From Bacillota bacterium (GTDB lineage: Bacteria > Bacillota > Clostridia > Peptostreptococcales > Anaerovoracaceae): 5,074 nucleotides of DNA. Below are positions 1 to 5,074 of the stretch, piece after piece; position 1 is the stretch's first letter; the number at the start of each line of letters is the position of its first letter. The stretch lies in assembly GCA_016302925.1 (NCBI GenBank), contig JAEDMR010000146.1, forward strand, positions 1 to 5,074, in the 5' to 3' direction. Below the pieces are notes generated by a model that saw nothing but the letters and a program-made list of their open reading frames with translations, had not been told where the DNA came from and made no database searches. The position numbers and the translations under genes were made by a program.

Positions 1-130
1 GAGGGAATAGGCCCGAAGACGCCCGGCAACCTAGGTGCTTTCACCGGTGCATGCGCAGTTCTGCGTGATTCCGGAGAAAAGTAGAAAAGGTGCTAAATCC
101 TACAGAAATCTATTTCTGAAAGATGAGGAA
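1..130 (+). promoter_or_regulatory. SAM-I (S-box) riboswitch aptamer controlling metK, 5' end cut by window edge
   Basis: This leader binds S-adenosylmethionine in the nascent RNA and controls whether metK is transcribed. The conserved S-box core is visible: GAGGG then GGCCCGAAGACGCCCGGCAACC (two adjoining blocks, 1-31), GGTGCTAAATCC at 89-100, a P4 hairpin CAGAAA/TTTCTG (103-108 with 113-118, loop TCTA), and the 3' strand of P1, AGATGAGG, at 121-128. The 5' strand of P1, roughly 15 bases, lies upstream of the window, as does the promoter. The P3 arm is longer than in the Bacillus examples I know: CTTTC-A-CCGG (38-47) can pair with CCGG-A-GAAAAG (71-81), capped by GCGCA/TGCGT (53-57 with 62-66). 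The family assignment rests on primary motifs and order, plus the matching downstream gene; I did not run a covariance model. Confidence 0.95.
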
Positions 131-151
131 GACAGCTTCAGCGAAACTGAC

Positions 152-181
152 AGACCTCTCTTTCACAGAGAGGTCTTTTTT
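152..181 (+). terminator. Rho-independent terminator, expression platform of the metK SAM riboswitch
   Basis: A perfect 10-bp stem AGACCTCTCT (152-161) / AGAGAGGTCT (167-176) with a 5-base loop is followed by six Ts (176-181). Its position directly after the SAM-I aptamer fits a transcriptional OFF switch: SAM stabilises P1 and lets this hairpin form. Without SAM, the P1 3' strand (120-128, AGA-T-GAGG with T124 bulged) can pair with the terminator 5' arm (155-162, CCTCTCT), which gives a plausible antiterminator. The pairings are seen in the sequence; the switching direction is known for the family. Confidence 0.93.
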
Positions 182-240
182 CGGTCCGGCTTCGCCGTGC
201 TGCAGAGGGTAAGGATAGAGACAAAAGGTTATTATAATGT

Positions 241-247
241 AAGGAGG
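241..247 (+). promoter_or_regulatory. Ribosome binding site that fixes the metK start
   Basis: AAGGAGG ends 6 bases before the ATG at 254. It marks 254 as the start, although the frame stays open upstream to an ATG at position 35, which lies inside the riboswitch. Confidence 0.9.
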
Positions 248-253
248 AACACA

Positions 254-1438
254 ATGAAAAGATTATTTACATCTGAGTCCGTGACAGAAGGTCATCCTGA
301 TAAAGTCTGCGACCAGATTTCCGATGCGATTCTGGACGCCATTTTCGAGCAGGACCCGTATGGCAGAGTTGCCTGCGAGACCACTACCACCACCGGCTAT
401 GCCATGGTCATGGGTGAGATCAGCACCAGCAGCTATGTGGATATCCCGAAGATCGTCAGACAGGTGATCCTGGATATCGGCTATGACAGAAGCGAATACG
501 GCTTCGACGGAAACACCTGCGCTGTGTTGTCTGCCATCGACGAGCAGTCCGGCGATATTGCCATGGGTGTAGACAAGGCATTGGAATATAAGGAAGGTAC
601 GCTGGATGACCAGATTGACACCATCGGTGCCGGCGACCAGGGTATCATGTTCGGATATGCCTGCAATGAAACGCCGGAACTGATGCCGCTGCCGATCTCT
701 CTGGCACACAAGCTGGCAAAGCGCCTGGCCGATGTGCGGAAGGACGGGACGATTCCGTATCTCCGTCCGGACGGAAAGACCCAGGTTACCGTAGAATATG
801 ACGGAGACAAAGTAAAGAGAATCGACACCATCCTGATTTCCACCCAGCATGATCCGGAGGCAACCCAGGAGCAGATCCGCGCAGACCTGATGGAACATGT
901 GATCAAACCGGTGGTTCCTGCAGAACTGCTGGATGAAGAAACCAAATATTTCGTCAACCCGACGGGACGTTTCGTCATCGGCGGACCTCACGGTGACTCC
1001 GGCCTGACGGGACGGAAGATTATCGTGGATACTTACGGCGGTGCTGCACGCCACGGCGGCGGGGCCTTCTCCGGCAAGGACCCTACGAAGGTTGACCGTT
1101 CTGCCACTTATGCGGCTCGTTATGCAGCCAAGAATATCGTTGCAGCAGGGCTGGCAGACAAGTGCGAGATTCAGCTGGCCTATGCCATCGGCGTGGCCAA
1201 GCCGGTTTCCATCCTGGTTGACACCTTCGGCACCGGCAAGCTGGATGATGAAAAAATCGCAGAACTGGTGGAAAAGAACTTCGACCTGCGTCCGGCAGCC
1301 ATCATCCGTGACCTGAATCTGAGACGGCCAATTTATCGTCAGACGGCAGCTTACGGCCACTTCGGCAGAACCGACGTGGATCTGCCTTGGGAACACACCG
1401 ATAAGGCTGCAGCCCTGAAAGAACAGGCTGGGCTGTAA
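254..1438 (+). CDS. metK: S-adenosylmethionine synthetase (methionine adenosyltransferase)
   Basis: MetK makes S-adenosylmethionine from ATP and methionine, releasing phosphate and pyrophosphate; it is cytosolic and works as a homotetramer in known bacterial examples. The 394-residue protein has the usual family length and all hallmark motifs. The N-terminal TEGHPDK (residues 11-17) carries the His14, Asp16 and Lys17 equivalents of the E. coli enzyme. Signature 1, GAGDQGIMFGY, is at 125-135. GGPHGDSGLTGRK is at 243-255, and the glycine-rich phosphate loop GGGAFSGKD is at 268-276. The ATG at 254 is chosen because of the AAGGAGG just upstream and because it yields the family N-terminus MKRLFTSESVTEGHPD. 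The gene stands alone behind a SAM-I riboswitch and terminator, so it is expected to be repressed when SAM is abundant. No truncation or frameshift is seen. The identification is essentially certain. Confidence 0.99.
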   Translation: MKRLFTSESVTEGHPDKVCDQISDAILDAIFEQDPYGRVACETTTTTGYAMVMGEISTSSYVDIPKIVRQVILDIGYDRSEYGFDGNTCAVLSAIDEQSGDIAMGVDKALEYKEGTLDDQIDTIGAGDQGIMFGYACNETPELMPLPISLAHKLAKRLADVRKDGTIPYLRPDGKTQVTVEYDGDKVKRIDTILISTQHDPEATQEQIRADLMEHVIKPVVPAELLDEETKYFVNPTGRFVIGGPHGDSGLTGRKIIVDTYGGAARHGGGAFSGKDPTKVDRSATYAARYAAKNIVAAGLADKCEIQLAYAIGVAKPVSILVDTFGTGKLDDEKIAELVEKNFDLRPAAIIRDLNLRRPIYRQTAAYGHFGRTDVDLPWEHTDKAAALKEQAGL

Positions 1439-1500
1439 TCGCGCAGAGTCCACCAGGGATTCGCAAGTGATAACAACATAAGATGAATACATGGAAATGT

Positions 1501-1531
1501 AAAAGGACAGTTCATTGCGAGCTGTCCTTTT
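1501..1531. terminator. Shared bidirectional terminator between metK and the deoC pair
   Basis: AAAAGGACAGTTC (1501-1513) pairs with GAGCTGTCCTTTT (1519-1531) around a 5-base loop: 13 bp with a single G-U pair. The outer A/T pairs supply a U-run on each strand (TTTTC then TTTC on plus; TTTT then ACATTT on minus). It lies 62 bases after the metK stop and 34 bases after the stop of the minus-strand small membrane protein gene, so it can serve both convergent transcripts. The bases 1439-1500 between metK and this hairpin hold nothing else I can support. Confidence 0.85.
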
Positions 1532-1565
1532 CTTTCTGGTATGATTGATCTGCTTCGCCTTTCAC

Positions 1566-1739
1566 TCAGCGTTCAAATGCCTTCTTCACATAGTTCACTG
1601 TCACAAAGAAGCAGAGCGCTGCACCGATCCACGGATATTTTTTCGTGCCGGCGCCGCCGCTGAGGGCCAGAATTATGGAGCCGATGCCGATGATGAGAAA
1701 GAACAGTGCTTTCAGCAGATTGATTCCTTTATCGCCCAT
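1566..1739 (-). CDS. Small two-helix membrane protein of unknown function, downstream of deoC
   Basis: This 57-residue protein is not one I recognise. It starts MGDKGINLLKALFF and is mostly two hydrophobic segments: about residues 9-30 (LLKALFFLIIGIG... through ALSGG) and about 37-52 (YPWIGAALCFFVTVNY). They are joined by a short polar, glycine-rich turn (GGAGTKK), and the protein ends in the basic tail VKKAFER. This predicts a small integral membrane hairpin. An AAGGAGGG ribosome binding site (1744-1751 on the complement) sits 4 bases before the ATG at 1739 and overlaps the deoC TAA stop, with only 10 bases between the genes. It is therefore very likely co-transcribed and translationally coupled with deoC. 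The frame opens further upstream inside deoC to 1817, but that longer start lacks a ribosome binding site. I rate it a real gene because of the strong site and its membrane-protein composition; its role is unknown. Confidence 0.72.
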   Translation of the reverse strand: MGDKGINLLKALFFLIIGIGSIILALSGGAGTKKYPWIGAALCFFVTVNYVKKAFER

Positions 1740-1743
1740 AGGA

Positions 1744-1751
1744 CCCTCCTT
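1744..1751 (-). promoter_or_regulatory. Ribosome binding site of the small membrane protein, overlapping the deoC stop
   Basis: On the minus strand AAGGAGGG is 4 bases upstream of the ATG at 1739. Its first two bases are shared with the deoC stop codon (1752-1750). This decides the 57-residue start over the longer open frame and suggests that ribosomes finishing deoC feed the next gene. Confidence 0.75.
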
Positions 1752-2427
1752 ATTTCTCGCCGGCTTCGTAGGCTTCCATGACTGCCACGGATGCGCTGGC
1801 TCCGATGCGGTCTGCACCTGCCTCGATCATGGCCAGAACCGTTTCCAGATTGCGGATGCCGCCGCTGGCCTTTACTTCCATGTCAGGACCTACGGTCTGT
1901 TTCATCAGTGCCACGTCTTCTGCTTTCGCACCGCCGCTGCCGAATCCGGTGGATGTCTTCACAAAATGTGCACCGCTGTCTTTTGCCAGACGGCAGGCTC
2001 CCTCGATTTCTGCCGGGGTCAGCAGGCAGGTCTCCAGGATCACTTTCACGATGGCGCCGTACTGCTCTGCGGCTGTGACCACTTCCCGGATGTCGTCCCG
2101 GATGTCATCATAGCGTCCATCTTTAAAAAGTCCCACATTAAGAACCATATCGATTTCCGAAGCACCGTCCTTGCAGGCTTCTTCTGTTTCAAAGACCTTG
2201 GTAGCGGTGGTGCAGGCACCCAGAGGGAAGCCCACCACGGCAGCAACTTTCACGTCTGAATCCTTCAGCATGTCCGCACAGTCAGCCACATAGCAGGTAT
2301 TCACGCAGACTGCGTAGAAATCATATTCCAGTGCTTCGCGGCACAGCTTTTCAATCTGTGCACGAGTGGCCTCCGGCTTCAGCAGAGTATGGTCAAAATA
2401 TTTATTCAGCGGTTTCGCTAATTTCAT
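1750..2427 (-). CDS. deoC: Deoxyribose-phosphate aldolase
   Basis: DeoC is a cytosolic class I aldolase. It splits 2-deoxy-D-ribose 5-phosphate into glyceraldehyde 3-phosphate and acetaldehyde, the last step of deoxynucleoside catabolism. The 225-residue product matches the short Bacillus-type family length and is a single TIM barrel. Visible active-site features are FDHTLLKPEAT near the N-terminus (residues 11-21), Asp93 in EIDMVLN, the Schiff-base Lys157 in HFVKTSTGFGSGGA, and Lys186 in VKASGGIR, followed by the phosphate-binding RIGASAS (207-213). The start at 2427 is supported by GGAGG at 2436-2440, 8 bases upstream; the frame is open to 2577, but those extra residues are not aldolase-like. 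No pdp, cdd or deoR-type neighbour lies in the window. The only partner is the small membrane protein gene just downstream. Confidence 0.98.
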   Translation of the reverse strand: MKLAKPLNKYFDHTLLKPEATRAQIEKLCREALEYDFYAVCVNTCYVADCADMLKDSDVKVAAVVGFPLGACTTATKVFETEEACKDGASEIDMVLNVGLFKDGRYDDIRDDIREVVTAAEQYGAIVKVILETCLLTPAEIEGACRLAKDSGAHFVKTSTGFGSGGAKAEDVALMKQTVGPDMEVKASGGIRNLETVLAMIEAGADRIGASASVAVMEAYEAGEK

Positions 2428-2456
2428 ACGATATTCCTCCGTCTCAGGTTTTTCTG

Positions 2457-2475
2457 GCAGCTGTTTTGAAGCTGC
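2457..2475. repeat. Inverted repeat at the deoC transcript start, possible operator or 5' hairpin
   Basis: GCAGCT (2457-2462) and AGCTGC (2470-2475) form a perfect 6-bp inverted repeat around a 7-base spacer. It lies between the proposed deoC -10 box and the ribosome binding site, at about +1 to +20 of the predicted transcript. It could be a repressor operator or a stabilising 5' RNA hairpin. No known operator consensus was recognised. Confidence 0.4.
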
Positions 2476-2482
2476 TGTTTCT

Positions 2483-2511
2483 ATTGTACCATTTTCTTCT
2501 GAAAAAGAAAA
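2483..2511 (-). promoter_or_regulatory. Probable sigma-A promoter for deoC
   Basis: On the minus strand the -10 box is TACAAT (complement of 2483-2488), a 5 of 6 match. The -35 position at 17-base spacing reads TTTTCT (complement of 2506-2511), only a weak match, inside a T-rich stretch. Transcription would start near 2476, about 50 bases before the deoC ATG. The weak -35 would suit an activated or regulated promoter. Confidence 0.55.
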
Positions 2512-2553
2512 GATGAAAAAGCCGGAACCGTATGAAAACAGGGAAAAGAATGA

Positions 2554-2582
2554 TTGCAACGGCGGATTTTGTGGCATATAAT
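2554..2582 (+). promoter_or_regulatory. Probable sigma-A promoter for the 184-residue membrane protein and DUF3842 gene
   Basis: TTGCAA (2554-2559) and a perfect TATAAT (2577-2582) are separated by 17 bases. Transcription would begin near 2589, about 34 bases before the ATG at 2623. It faces away from the deoC promoter, and the two do not overlap. Confidence 0.7.
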
Positions 2583-2622
2583 ATTGATAGAAAAAGATTG
2601 AGGAGTAGGAAAAGAAAGCAAT

Positions 2623-3177
2623 ATGGAAACTGCGAAAAAAAGAGTCACAATGATGAAGTGGATCCGGTGGGCGGGACTGCCCATGGGGCTGCTGATGTAC
2701 ATGGGAACGGAGCAGTCATTTGGAACGATTGCCGCAACGGTTCTGGCGGTGGTGGCGGCAGTGGCCTTCTACTTTATCTGTGACGGAGAAGGAAGAAGGA
2801 CCATGTGTCAGTATGTGGCGGATGACCTGCGGGCTGCTGTGGCGGCAGCAGGGCTCAGCCGGTGCGTGGTGGAAATCAAAAGCATTAACGCAGGACTGAT
2901 TACGCGGATCTATCTGATTCAGGCCGGACCTCTGGCCACCCGATGCAACCGGGCGGTTTTCGAGCGAATCAACAAGAGCTGGTACCGGAAATCCATCTGG
3001 GTGACCCAGATCCTTGAACTGGAGAACGAGGGAGAACTGGAGGAGGCTCAGGCATTTCTGGACGAAGCACTGTTTGATAATCTGAAGAAAATGCGGGACA
3101 GAGATGGTAAAACTGACAAGAAAGACGAGAAAGACAAGAAAGACAAGAAAGACAAGAAAGACAGAAAGGAACAGTAA
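2623..3177 (+). CDS. Unrecognised 184-residue membrane protein with a Lys/Asp repeat tail
   Basis: I do not recognise a family. The layout is a short basic N-terminus (METAKKR), two hydrophobic segments (about residues 13-28 and 32-52), a soluble region of about 100 residues, and a highly charged tail. With a basic N-terminus and a two-helix hairpin, the soluble part is probably cytoplasmic. It contains a beta-like stretch CVVEIKSINAG...RIYLIQ (81-100), an aromatic-basic patch NKSWYRKSIW (117-126), and an acidic helical segment rich in Glu (131-150). Residues 165-182 are six DKK-like triplets (DKK, DEK, three DKK, DRK). The start is the weakest point: AGGA (2607-2610) lies 12 bases upstream, and ATGs at codons 10 and 11 are alternatives. 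A good promoter lies just before it, and the DUF3842 gene follows after 6 bases, so the two probably form one operon. Confidence 0.85.
   Translation: METAKKRVTMMKWIRWAGLPMGLLMYMGTEQSFGTIAATVLAVVAAVAFYFICDGEGRRTMCQYVADDLRAAVAAAGLSRCVVEIKSINAGLITRIYLIQAGPLATRCNRAVFERINKSWYRKSIWVTQILELENEGELEEAQAFLDEALFDNLKKMRDRDGKTDKKDEKDKKDKKDKKDRKEQ
3115..3168 (+). repeat. 9-bp tandem repeat encoding the DKK tail
   Basis: GACAAGAAA is repeated head to tail in five copies from 3115 to 3159; the second copy has one change (GACGAGAAA). A degenerate sixth unit, GACAGAAAG, follows at 3160-3168. The unit is a multiple of three, so gain or loss of copies changes tail length without breaking the frame. Confidence 0.95.
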
Positions 3178-3183
3178 CAGAAA

Positions 3184-3597
3184 ATGACGAAACAGATTCT
3201 GATTATTGACGGACAGGGCGGGCTGCTGGGGAAACAGCTGGTGGACGCCATAAGAAAGGCAGTGCCGGATGCGGAGATCACGGCGGTGGGAACCAACAGC
3301 ATCGCCACATCCAGTATGCTGAAGGCCGGTGCCCATCAGGGTGCAACCGGAGAAAATGCGGTGCTGGTGGCAGTTCGTCATGCGGATATCATTGCGGGAC
3401 CGGTGGGCATGGTCATTGCGGATTCACTGCTGGGAGAAATTACGCCGGCCATGGCTGCCGCAGTGGGCAGCAGCGATGCGGTGAAGCTCCTTCTGCCGGT
3501 CAATAAGTGCAATAATATTGTCATCGGAGCAGGCGGAAAATCCACATCGGAACTGATCGGAGAAGCTGTGGAGAGAATACAGAAAATCTGCGGATAG
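3184..3597 (+). CDS. DUF3842 family protein
   Basis: This 137-residue protein matches my recollection of DUF3842, a small cytosolic family of unknown function common in Firmicutes. It opens with a beta strand and glycine-rich loop, QILIIDGQGGLLGKQLV (residues 4-20), which resembles a Rossmann-type nucleotide-binding turn. Further conserved-looking blocks are GTNSIATSSMLKAGA (36-50), GPVGMVIADSLLGEITPAMA (72-91) and PVNKCNN (105-111). No catalytic residue can be assigned with confidence. The ATG at 3184 is 6 bases after the upstream stop. Its likely ribosome binding site, AAAGGA (3165-3170), is 13 bases away and lies inside the last codons of the repeat-tailed gene, which suggests translational coupling. 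No convincing terminator follows; only a 4-bp stem precedes the T-run at 3604-3609, so some read-through into the aspartate kinase gene is possible. Confidence 0.9.
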   Translation: MTKQILIIDGQGGLLGKQLVDAIRKAVPDAEITAVGTNSIATSSMLKAGAHQGATGENAVLVAVRHADIIAGPVGMVIADSLLGEITPAMAAAVGSSDAVKLLLPVNKCNNIVIGAGGKSTSELIGEAVERIQKICG

Positions 3598-3610
3598 TCA
3601 GTCTTTTTTG

Positions 3611-3639
3611 TTGAAATAGGACAAATTTTATACTATAAT
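3611..3639 (+). promoter_or_regulatory. Strong sigma-A promoter for aspartate kinase
   Basis: TTGAAA (3611-3616) and TATAAT (3634-3639) are 17 bases apart, 11 of 12 consensus positions. The expected start near 3646 gives a leader of about 41 bases, too short for a lysine riboswitch or a T-box. Control is thus more likely at the enzyme level or by a DNA-binding protein. Confidence 0.85.
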
Positions 3640-3670
3640 GTGTCTATTAACGATTTATTTACAGCACCAT

Positions 3671-3677
3671 GAGGAGG
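3671..3677 (+). promoter_or_regulatory. Ribosome binding site that fixes the aspartate kinase start
   Basis: GAGGAGG lies 9 bases before the ATG at 3687. An in-frame ATG at 3669 overlaps this site and has no site of its own, so translation should begin at 3687. Confidence 0.85.
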
Positions 3678-3686
3678 ACAGAAAAT

Positions 3687-5009
3687 ATGGGCATTAAAGT
3701 CGCGAAATTCGGCGGCTCATCGGTAGCAGACGGAATTCAGCTTACGAAAACGAAGAATATCATAAATGCGGACCCGGACCGGCGGTACATCGTCGTATCC
3801 GCACCGGGCAAGCGGTTTGAAGGAGATAACAAGATCACAGATCTTCTGTATCTGTGCAAGACACACCTGGAGCACAATCTGCCGTATGATCAGATTTTTC
3901 AGGTGGTGGCAGACCGGTTCATGGCAGTGGAGATCAATCTGGGCATTGACCTGGATTTCAGTCCTTACTTCGATAAGATCCGGGAAAATCTGAAAAAGAA
4001 TCCATCTGCCGACTACATAGCATCCCGGGGAGAATATCTCAATGCGATTCTTGTAGCGGCTTTCCTGGGATATGATTTCGTGGATACGGAAGGTCTGATC
4101 CGGTTTGATGCCAAGGGCAAGCTGCTGGCAGATGAAACCAATGAAGCGCTGAAGGCAGAACTGGAGAAGCACGAACGTGCAGTGCTTCCGGGGTTCTACG
4201 GCACCGGACCGGACGGAAAGATCCGTACCTTTTCAAGAGGCGGCTCCGATATTACCGGTTCCCTGGTGGCGAGAGCCGTCGGCGCAGATGTATATGAAAA
4301 CTGGACGGATGTATCCGGCTTCCTGATGGCAGACCCGCGAATCGTGAAGAATCCGAAGCAGATTGACGTCATTTCCTATAAGGAACTGCGGGAACTTTCC
4401 TATATGGGTGCCAGCGTGCTTCATGAGGATGCCATCTTCCCTGCCAGAATGGCCAATGTGCCAATCAATATCAGAAATACCAATTATCCGGAGGATCCCG
4501 GCACCATGATTACCGATGACGTGGCTCGCTACGGCATCAAAGATCGTGTCATCACCGGTATCGCAGGCAGCAAGGACTTCGTGGTCGTGGCACTGTATAA
4601 GAACATGATGAGCAGCGAACGAGGCTTCGTCCGCAGAATTCTGGGAATTCTGGATGACTATGATATCAATTTTGAGCATCTGCCGAGCGGCATCGATACC
4701 GTATCGGTTGTCATGTCCGGTGCCAGCATTGAAGGCCGACTGGATGAAGTGCTGGAGGAATTCCGCAGCCGTCTCCGTCCGGACAGCATAGATGTCATCG
4801 AAGAGATTTCTCTGATCGCCACGGTTGGTCATGGAATGGACCGCCGGCCGGGAACCAGTGCCAAGCTGTTCCAGGCCCTTGCTGACGCACAAGTGAATGT
4901 CCGCATGATCGATCAGGGCTCCAGTGAAATGAATATCATTGTGGGCGTGGAAAACAAAGACTTCGAAAAGGCGATCCGCGCCATTTACAACGCATTCGTG
5001 GAAGAGTAA
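3687..5009 (+). CDS. Aspartate kinase (monofunctional, with C-terminal ACT domains)
   Basis: Aspartate kinase phosphorylates L-aspartate with ATP to give 4-phospho-L-aspartate, the first step towards lysine, threonine and methionine; it acts in the cytosol. The 440-residue protein begins with the amino-acid kinase domain (about 3-280). This domain shows KFGGSS (7-12), VSAPGKR (37-43), SRGEYLNA (113-120), and the nucleotide-binding TFSRGGSDITGSL...YENWTDVSGF (181-212). Two ACT regulatory domains follow, about 291-370 and 375-440, the second with the typical SSEMNIIVGV (412-421). Length and the VAKFGGSS...VVVSAPGKR start are most like the Bacillus YclM-type (ThrD) enzyme rather than the shorter LysC or DapG types, so I give no symbol. 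End-product inhibition through the ACT domains is expected, but which amino acid is bound cannot be read here. It has its own promoter, and a kinase-like gene starts 23 bases downstream. Confidence 0.98.
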   Translation: MGIKVAKFGGSSVADGIQLTKTKNIINADPDRRYIVVSAPGKRFEGDNKITDLLYLCKTHLEHNLPYDQIFQVVADRFMAVEINLGIDLDFSPYFDKIRENLKKNPSADYIASRGEYLNAILVAAFLGYDFVDTEGLIRFDAKGKLLADETNEALKAELEKHERAVLPGFYGTGPDGKIRTFSRGGSDITGSLVARAVGADVYENWTDVSGFLMADPRIVKNPKQIDVISYKELRELSYMGASVLHEDAIFPARMANVPINIRNTNYPEDPGTMITDDVARYGIKDRVITGIAGSKDFVVVALYKNMMSSERGFVRRILGILDDYDINFEHLPSGIDTVSVVMSGASIEGRLDEVLEEFRSRLRPDSIDVIEEISLIATVGHGMDRRPGTSAKLFQALADAQVNVRMIDQGSSEMNIIVGVENKDFEKAIRAIYNAFVEE

Positions 5010-5032
5010 AAAAGAAAACGGAGGGGAGAAGC

Positions 5033-5074
5033 ATGAGACCATTAGTCACCATCAGCAGAGAGTATGGAAGCGGC
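5033..5074 (+). CDS. Cytidylate kinase-like family protein, N-terminal 14 codons only
   Basis: Fourteen codons, MRPLVTISREYGSG, are present before the window ends. The pattern T-I-S-R-E-Y-G-S-G is the start and phosphate-binding loop typical of the cytidylate kinase-like family (relatives of Cmk found in many Firmicutes). GGAGGGG (5020-5026) lies 6 bases before the ATG. The gene begins 23 bases after the aspartate kinase stop with no terminator between, so the two are probably co-transcribed. The identification rests on a very short stretch. Confidence 0.65.
   Translation, partial: MRPLVTISREYGSG

Noticed and set aside
233..238. A TATAAT sequence just upstream of metK as a second promoter that bypasses the riboswitch
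   Set aside because: The position 17 bases upstream reads TAAGGA, a poor -35, and the start would fall in or after the ribosome binding site, leaving no usable leader.
35..253. An N-terminal extension of metK starting at the ATG at 35
   Set aside because: It runs through the SAM-I aptamer and terminator, has no ribosome binding site, and the extra residues do not belong to the MetK family; the AAGGAGG at 241-247 marks the start at 254.
263..1492. A 409-residue open frame antisense to metK
   Set aside because: It covers a certain metK gene on the opposite strand, has no recognisable domain and no supporting ribosome binding site; long antisense frames are common opposite genes with strong codon bias.
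3115..3168. The tandem repeat as a CRISPR or replication-origin iteron array
   Set aside because: The units are 9 bp with no spacers, lie inside a coding frame and keep the reading frame; neither CRISPR nor iteron layout fits.
2716..3381. A minus-strand frame with a Phe/Leu/Val-rich segment resembling a membrane helix
   Set aside because: The hydrophobic run is simply the complement of the lysine-rich repeat and overlaps two better supported plus-strand genes.
3580..3609. A Rho-independent terminator after the DUF3842 gene
   Set aside because: The only stem is 4 bp (CAGA/TCTG) and is separated by more than 10 bases from the T-run, so it does not meet the usual form.
4233..5042. A 269-residue open frame antisense to the aspartate kinase gene
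   Set aside because: It has no recognisable family features and lies opposite a gene with all aspartate kinase motifs.

Overview
The window looks like ordinary chromosomal DNA from a Gram-positive Firmicute, most likely a member of the Clostridia. The reasons are a SAM-I (S-box) riboswitch with a Rho-independent terminator in front of metK, strong AGGAGG-type Shine-Dalgarno sequences, TTGNNN/TATAAT promoters, a DUF3842 gene and a cytidylate kinase-like gene. Base composition looks balanced. I see no mobile element, CRISPR array, tRNA or rRNA, so genus-level placement is not possible from this sequence.

Layout, left to right. (1) Positions 1-253 hold the metK leader: a SAM-I aptamer that lacks only its extreme 5' strand at the window edge, then a perfect 10-bp terminator hairpin with a T-run, then the metK ribosome binding site. 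(2) metK, S-adenosylmethionine synthetase, runs from 254 to 1438 on the plus strand. (3) A near-perfect hairpin at 1501-1531 separates metK from a convergent minus-strand pair and probably ends transcription from both sides. (4) The minus-strand pair is deoC (2427 down to 1750, deoxyribose-phosphate aldolase) followed by a 57-residue two-helix membrane protein (1739 down to 1566) whose ribosome binding site overlaps the deoC stop codon. (5) A divergent intergenic region (2428-2622) carries one promoter for each direction and an inverted repeat at the expected deoC transcript start. (6) On the plus strand come an unrecognised 184-residue membrane protein with a Lys/Asp repeat tail (2623-3177), a DUF3842 protein (3184-3597) only 6 bases later, an aspartate kinase with its own strong promoter (3687-5009), and the first 14 codons of a cytidylate kinase-like protein (5033 onward).

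How the genes fit together. Aspartate kinase opens the aspartate pathway, which leads to methionine, threonine and lysine, and MetK turns methionine into SAM. The riboswitch closes the loop by ending transcription ahead of metK when SAM is plentiful. DeoC recovers carbon from deoxynucleosides and is metabolically separate. No dramatic new system is visible. The parts least explained by known biology are the small membrane protein coupled to deoC, the repeat-tailed membrane protein, and its tight pairing with the DUF3842 gene.
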